In this document: one piece after another, positions 34,134 through 35,539 of the stretch | How positions within the stretch are numbered: position 1 is the first letter of the stretch | Layout of the letters: every line of letters begins with the position of its first letter | Source of the DNA: Synergistaceae bacterium | GTDB lineage: Bacteria; Synergistota; Synergistia; Synergistales; Synergistaceae | DNA length: 35,539 nt | Direction: 5' to 3' | Assembly (NCBI GenBank): GCA_031273805.1 | Contig: JAISRE010000046.1 | Coordinates: 1 to 35,539, forward strand | The notes under the pieces: generated by a model | The model's database searches: none | What the model saw: the letters and a program-made list of their open reading frames with translations, nothing else | Told to the model about the DNA's origin: nothing | Position numbers and translations under genes: made by a program

Positions 34134-34622
34134 TGAGTTCCACCCCTTTGTGAAACAATTATATCTGATGCCATTCGCGGTTGTGGAGGCTCAAAAAACG
34201 TAATATCCGCAGATCATGAATAATTTGCCAGGCCTGACAGGATGCTTGCTGTGTCAAAAGACGACCCGCGAACATCCCCTTCATCCTGTGAGTACCGGAA
34301 TGAGGTTGAAAAAGTAATTGAATTAATTGATCTTTGAGTCTCATTTTCGGCTAAAAACTAGTGACAAAACCACTTTGGTTTGCGATAATCCTCATTAGTT
34401 CTACAAATATCCATTGCAAAAATAGGGTTTAAGTCCTATTTTTGATTAAAAGCTAGTGACAGAACCGCTTGAATTTGTAATAATCCTCATAAATCTTCGT
34501 TGCCTCGTCAGAGCGGCGTTTGGATAACGCGTGAGGGGGCCTCGTGTTCGTTAATATAGGCGGGGTTGTGGGTGTACGGTTAGCTTTATTTTGCAATATA
34601 AATTTAGAAGGGGGTATCAGAA
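34134..34622. other. intergenic region with tandem diverged repeats and a hairpin
   Basis: About 490 bp without a gene. Two 44-bp direct repeats, 34352-34395 and 34447-34490 (eight differences, period 95 bp), share ctagtgaca and ataatcctcat. Between them is a 9-bp hairpin, aaaaatagg (34418-34426) with cctattttt (34435-34443), which could act as a small terminator on either strand. It probably holds the promoter of the next gene, but no clear -35/-10 pair is seen. Confidence 0.6.
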
Positions 34623-35539
34623 ATGGTGAGTATGAAACGCAGTGGTAAGAGATTTATGGCGCTGCTCGTTCTGGGAGTTTTCATGTCCCAGTTGTCTCTT
34701 CCCGTCTGGGAGGGGACCGCGCGGGCCTGGGCCGACACGGTGGACGACCTCAACTTGAGGCCGCTGTCCAAGTCGGACGTAGGGAGCACTGAGACGGACG
34801 AGATAATCGGAGGGGGCAAGGGGAAGCCGAACGTGCTCTTCTTTATAGAGGCCTCGGCGGTCGCCAGCTTCTCGCCGAAGGGCGTCATGCCGCAGGTGAT
34901 AATGCGGAAGGACCAGTCGACCAAATCCGACTGGTGGAACCACGATTCCGCCGACTGGTACAAGACGAGGGATCAGTTGGGTTATAAGGTCACTGACATC
35001 AACAACATGATGGCCCAGGCCACGTTTGGAATAGGCTCGCTTCCGGTAGCTTACGGCGGAAAATCGTTGGGTTATCTGTGGGAGAGGGCTCGCAGCCTGT
35101 ACGGGCGCGACGTCGACACGACCAACAACTGGATACATAAGTCCGGCGCGACCCTGGCCGAGAACATCAAGAACAATGAGGACCGGTACTACTTCCCGTT
35201 CCTGGAGCCGAATCCGAAGCTGGGGGAGGCGTACAGCGGCGAGAACACGAGGCTCGCCAAGACGGGAACCCTCACTGCTACGATTGAGGTAGCGAGCACT
35301 TACGACACCTTTGCTCACTATAACACGATAAAACCGGAGAAGGCCTACCCTTATGCGCTGGTGTTCAAGGACCCGAAGTACTGGGAGAACGGCTGGGACA
35401 AGACCTCGCCGCCGACGGCGGACGACCTCGTGCCGAACGACAGCAAGATGTACCAGACGAAGCTCGTCCTCTGGCGGCTGCTGACGGAGAAGCCGGATAT
35501 GTTCAAGGACATAAGGTTTGGCCTCGCCAGCACATTCCT
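34623..35539 (+). CDS. start of a large exported protein, possibly PilY1/VWA-like (cut by the window end)
   Basis: The frame is open from ATG 34623 to the window end (305 codons, no stop), with AGAAGGGGG 8 nt upstream. A signal peptide is visible (MKRSGKRFMALLVLGVFMSQ, cleavage probably after ARAWA). Then come GKPNVLFFIEASAVASFSPKG and, at the end, KMYQTKLVLWRLLTEK and DIRFGLASTF. These resemble the first strand (NVLFxxDxSGSM) and the helix plus strand (K...L..LL...VRFGL..F) of the von Willebrand A-like domain of PilY1 pilus tip proteins. The metal site DxSxS is not present (EASAV). Function therefore uncertain; surely secreted or surface bound. Confidence 0.6.
   Translation, partial: MVSMKRSGKRFMALLVLGVFMSQLSLPVWEGTARAWADTVDDLNLRPLSKSDVGSTETDEIIGGGKGKPNVLFFIEASAVASFSPKGVMPQVIMRKDQSTKSDWWNHDSADWYKTRDQLGYKVTDINNMMAQATFGIGSLPVAYGGKSLGYLWERARSLYGRDVDTTNNWIHKSGATLAENIKNNEDRYYFPFLEPNPKLGEAYSGENTRLAKTGTLTATIEVASTYDTFAHYNTIKPEKAYPYALVFKDPKYWENGWDKTSPPTADDLVPNDSKMYQTKLVLWRLLTEKPDMFKDIRFGLASTF

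Overview
The window looks like chromosomal DNA of an anaerobic, diderm bacterium of the phylum Synergistota (Synergistetes). The best sign is the C-terminus of the gamma-glutamyltranspeptidase near 31.3 kb: a Gly/Ser linker, a GGSCDAG motif, a hydrophobic stretch and a basic end. This fits the Synergist-CTERM sorting signal. The NikR, bacteriohemerythrin, TraX and Rpn genes fit an anaerobe, but do not fix the species.

Layout: 0.1-1.0 kb, an Rpn-family nuclease gene. 1.2-6.7 kb, nickel homeostasis: nikR (+) converges on the tightly overlapped operon nikABCDE (-), with a candidate NikR operator over the nikA promoter. 7.1-8.6 kb, two convergent membrane-protein genes (TraX-like and YczE-like). 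8.9-10.6 kb, an ammonium channel fused to a P-II domain. 10.8-11.3 kb, a truncated IS1-like transposase gene. 11.9-18.1 kb, gltB-gltD (NADPH glutamate synthase). 18.4-20.4 kb, a chemoreceptor. 20.6-28.9 kb, an eight-gene minus-strand operon tyrA-aroB-aroA-aroC-aroKE-aroF-pheA-aroQ. It encodes the whole route from PEP plus erythrose-4-P to chorismate, and the branches toward Phe and Tyr. 29.5-31.9 kb, ggt and bacteriohemerythrin. 32.0-34.1 kb, two paralogous Rpn genes. 34.6 kb to the end, the start of a large exported protein.

Two regulatory systems stand out. The aro operon has a 38-codon leader peptide with clustered Tyr and Phe codons, a terminator just before tyrA, and a leader segment that can pair with the terminator arm. 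This is a classical attenuator, read directly from the sequence. All three Rpn genes start with TTG, yet each has an internal GGAGG followed exactly 8 nt later by an in-frame ATG or GTG near the 3' end. This predicts a separate C-terminal small protein (55-68 aa), like the intragenic RpnS antitoxins described for Rpn toxins.

Noncoding structure includes a three-copy dispersed repeat (about 6.9, 8.7 and 18.3 kb), REP-like palindromes (20.5, 31.9 and 33.1 kb), a nearly identical 3' segment shared by the two neighbouring rpn genes, and several long hairpins between convergent genes. All functional calls rest on reading motifs and recalled family knowledge; no search was run.
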